Below, piece by piece: positions 32,140 to 32,260 of a DNA stretch of 32,260 nt; positions within the stretch are counted from its first letter, which is position 1, and the number at the start of each line of letters is the position of its first letter. Source of the stretch: Candidatus Cloacimonadota bacterium (GTDB taxonomy: Bacteria > Cloacimonadota > Cloacimonadia > Cloacimonadales > TCS61); assembly GCA_021734245.1 (NCBI GenBank), contig JAIPJH010000029.1, positions 1 through 32,260 on the forward strand, in the 5' to 3' direction. Made by a program: the position numbers and the translations under genes. Below the pieces are notes generated by a model. It worked only from the letters and a program-made list of their open reading frames with translations, was not told the origin of the DNA and searched no databases.

Positions 32140-32260
32140 TTTATGAAAAGTTATGAAACATTTTCATAAAGCGAGAATAGAAAAACATAAGTGAAAAATA
32201 GTGTCAAATCGTGGATAAGTCTGAAATTTATCTAAAGTGTACACTATCCACACCACGACT
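32140..32260. other. Gene-free window end with inverted repeats and DnaA-box-like 9-mers
   Basis: TTTATGAAAA (32140-32149) and TTTTCATAAA (32161-32170) form a 10-base inverted repeat. AGTGTACACT (32236-32245) is a perfect palindrome. It is flanked by TTATCCACG on the minus strand (32210-32218) and CTATCCACA on the plus strand (32244-32252), each one base away from the DnaA box TTATCCACA. No gene is visible. Confidence 0.35.

Overview
The window reads as an ordinary chromosomal stretch from an AT-rich member of the FCB superphylum. Candidatus Cloacimonadota is my best guess. Two large exported proteins end in the NYPNPFNP-type C-terminal module (type A sorting / FlgD-like) that is common in that group. 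The rest of the content fits as well: YfhO-family membrane protein, HrcA/GrpE, a TPR sensor kinase, and intergenic spacers full of short palindromic repeats. The phylum call is inference, because there is no rRNA or tRNA here.

Left part, 1-11,900, is almost entirely on the minus strand. It holds a truncated sodium:solute symporter remnant behind gpsA. Next is an operon of a receiver-only response regulator, a beta-propeller exported protein and a 1,322-residue exported multidomain protein. Then comes a TPR histidine kinase followed by an NtrC-type sigma-54 activator. A well-formed -24/-12 (sigma-54) promoter precedes the receiver/propeller operon. A second, nearly identical one lies 10 kb away in front of a TSNG-repeat exported protein at 18,581. 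I think the kinase/activator pair controls at least these two surface-protein transcription units.

Middle part, 11,887-27,425, is on the plus strand. In order it encodes a ferritin-like diiron protein, a lone cyclic-nucleotide-binding domain protein overlapping an AI-2E family transporter, a YfhO-like membrane protein and an RsmI-like methyltransferase. These are followed by a diacylglycerol/lipid kinase, the TSNG-repeat protein, RarA, an exported TPR protein, an SPL-like radical SAM protein, a two-domain GNAT protein and an exported S9 peptidase resembling plant chloroplast glutamyl peptidase.

Right part, 27,426-32,260, holds a PgeF/YfiH-like protein, a fusion of an RsbW-type ATPase domain to GNAT sequence (both minus strand), and the heat-shock genes hrcA and grpE (plus strand). 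Two CIRCE-like operators with degenerate cores lie upstream of hrcA.

The spacers carry at least two families of composite palindromic repeats. Their stems differ in sequence between copies but stay complementary. There is also an 8-nt tandem repeat and several isolated hairpins. I see no CRISPR array, tRNA, rRNA, transposase or prophage gene. All positions, motifs and alignments were read by eye; no database search was run.
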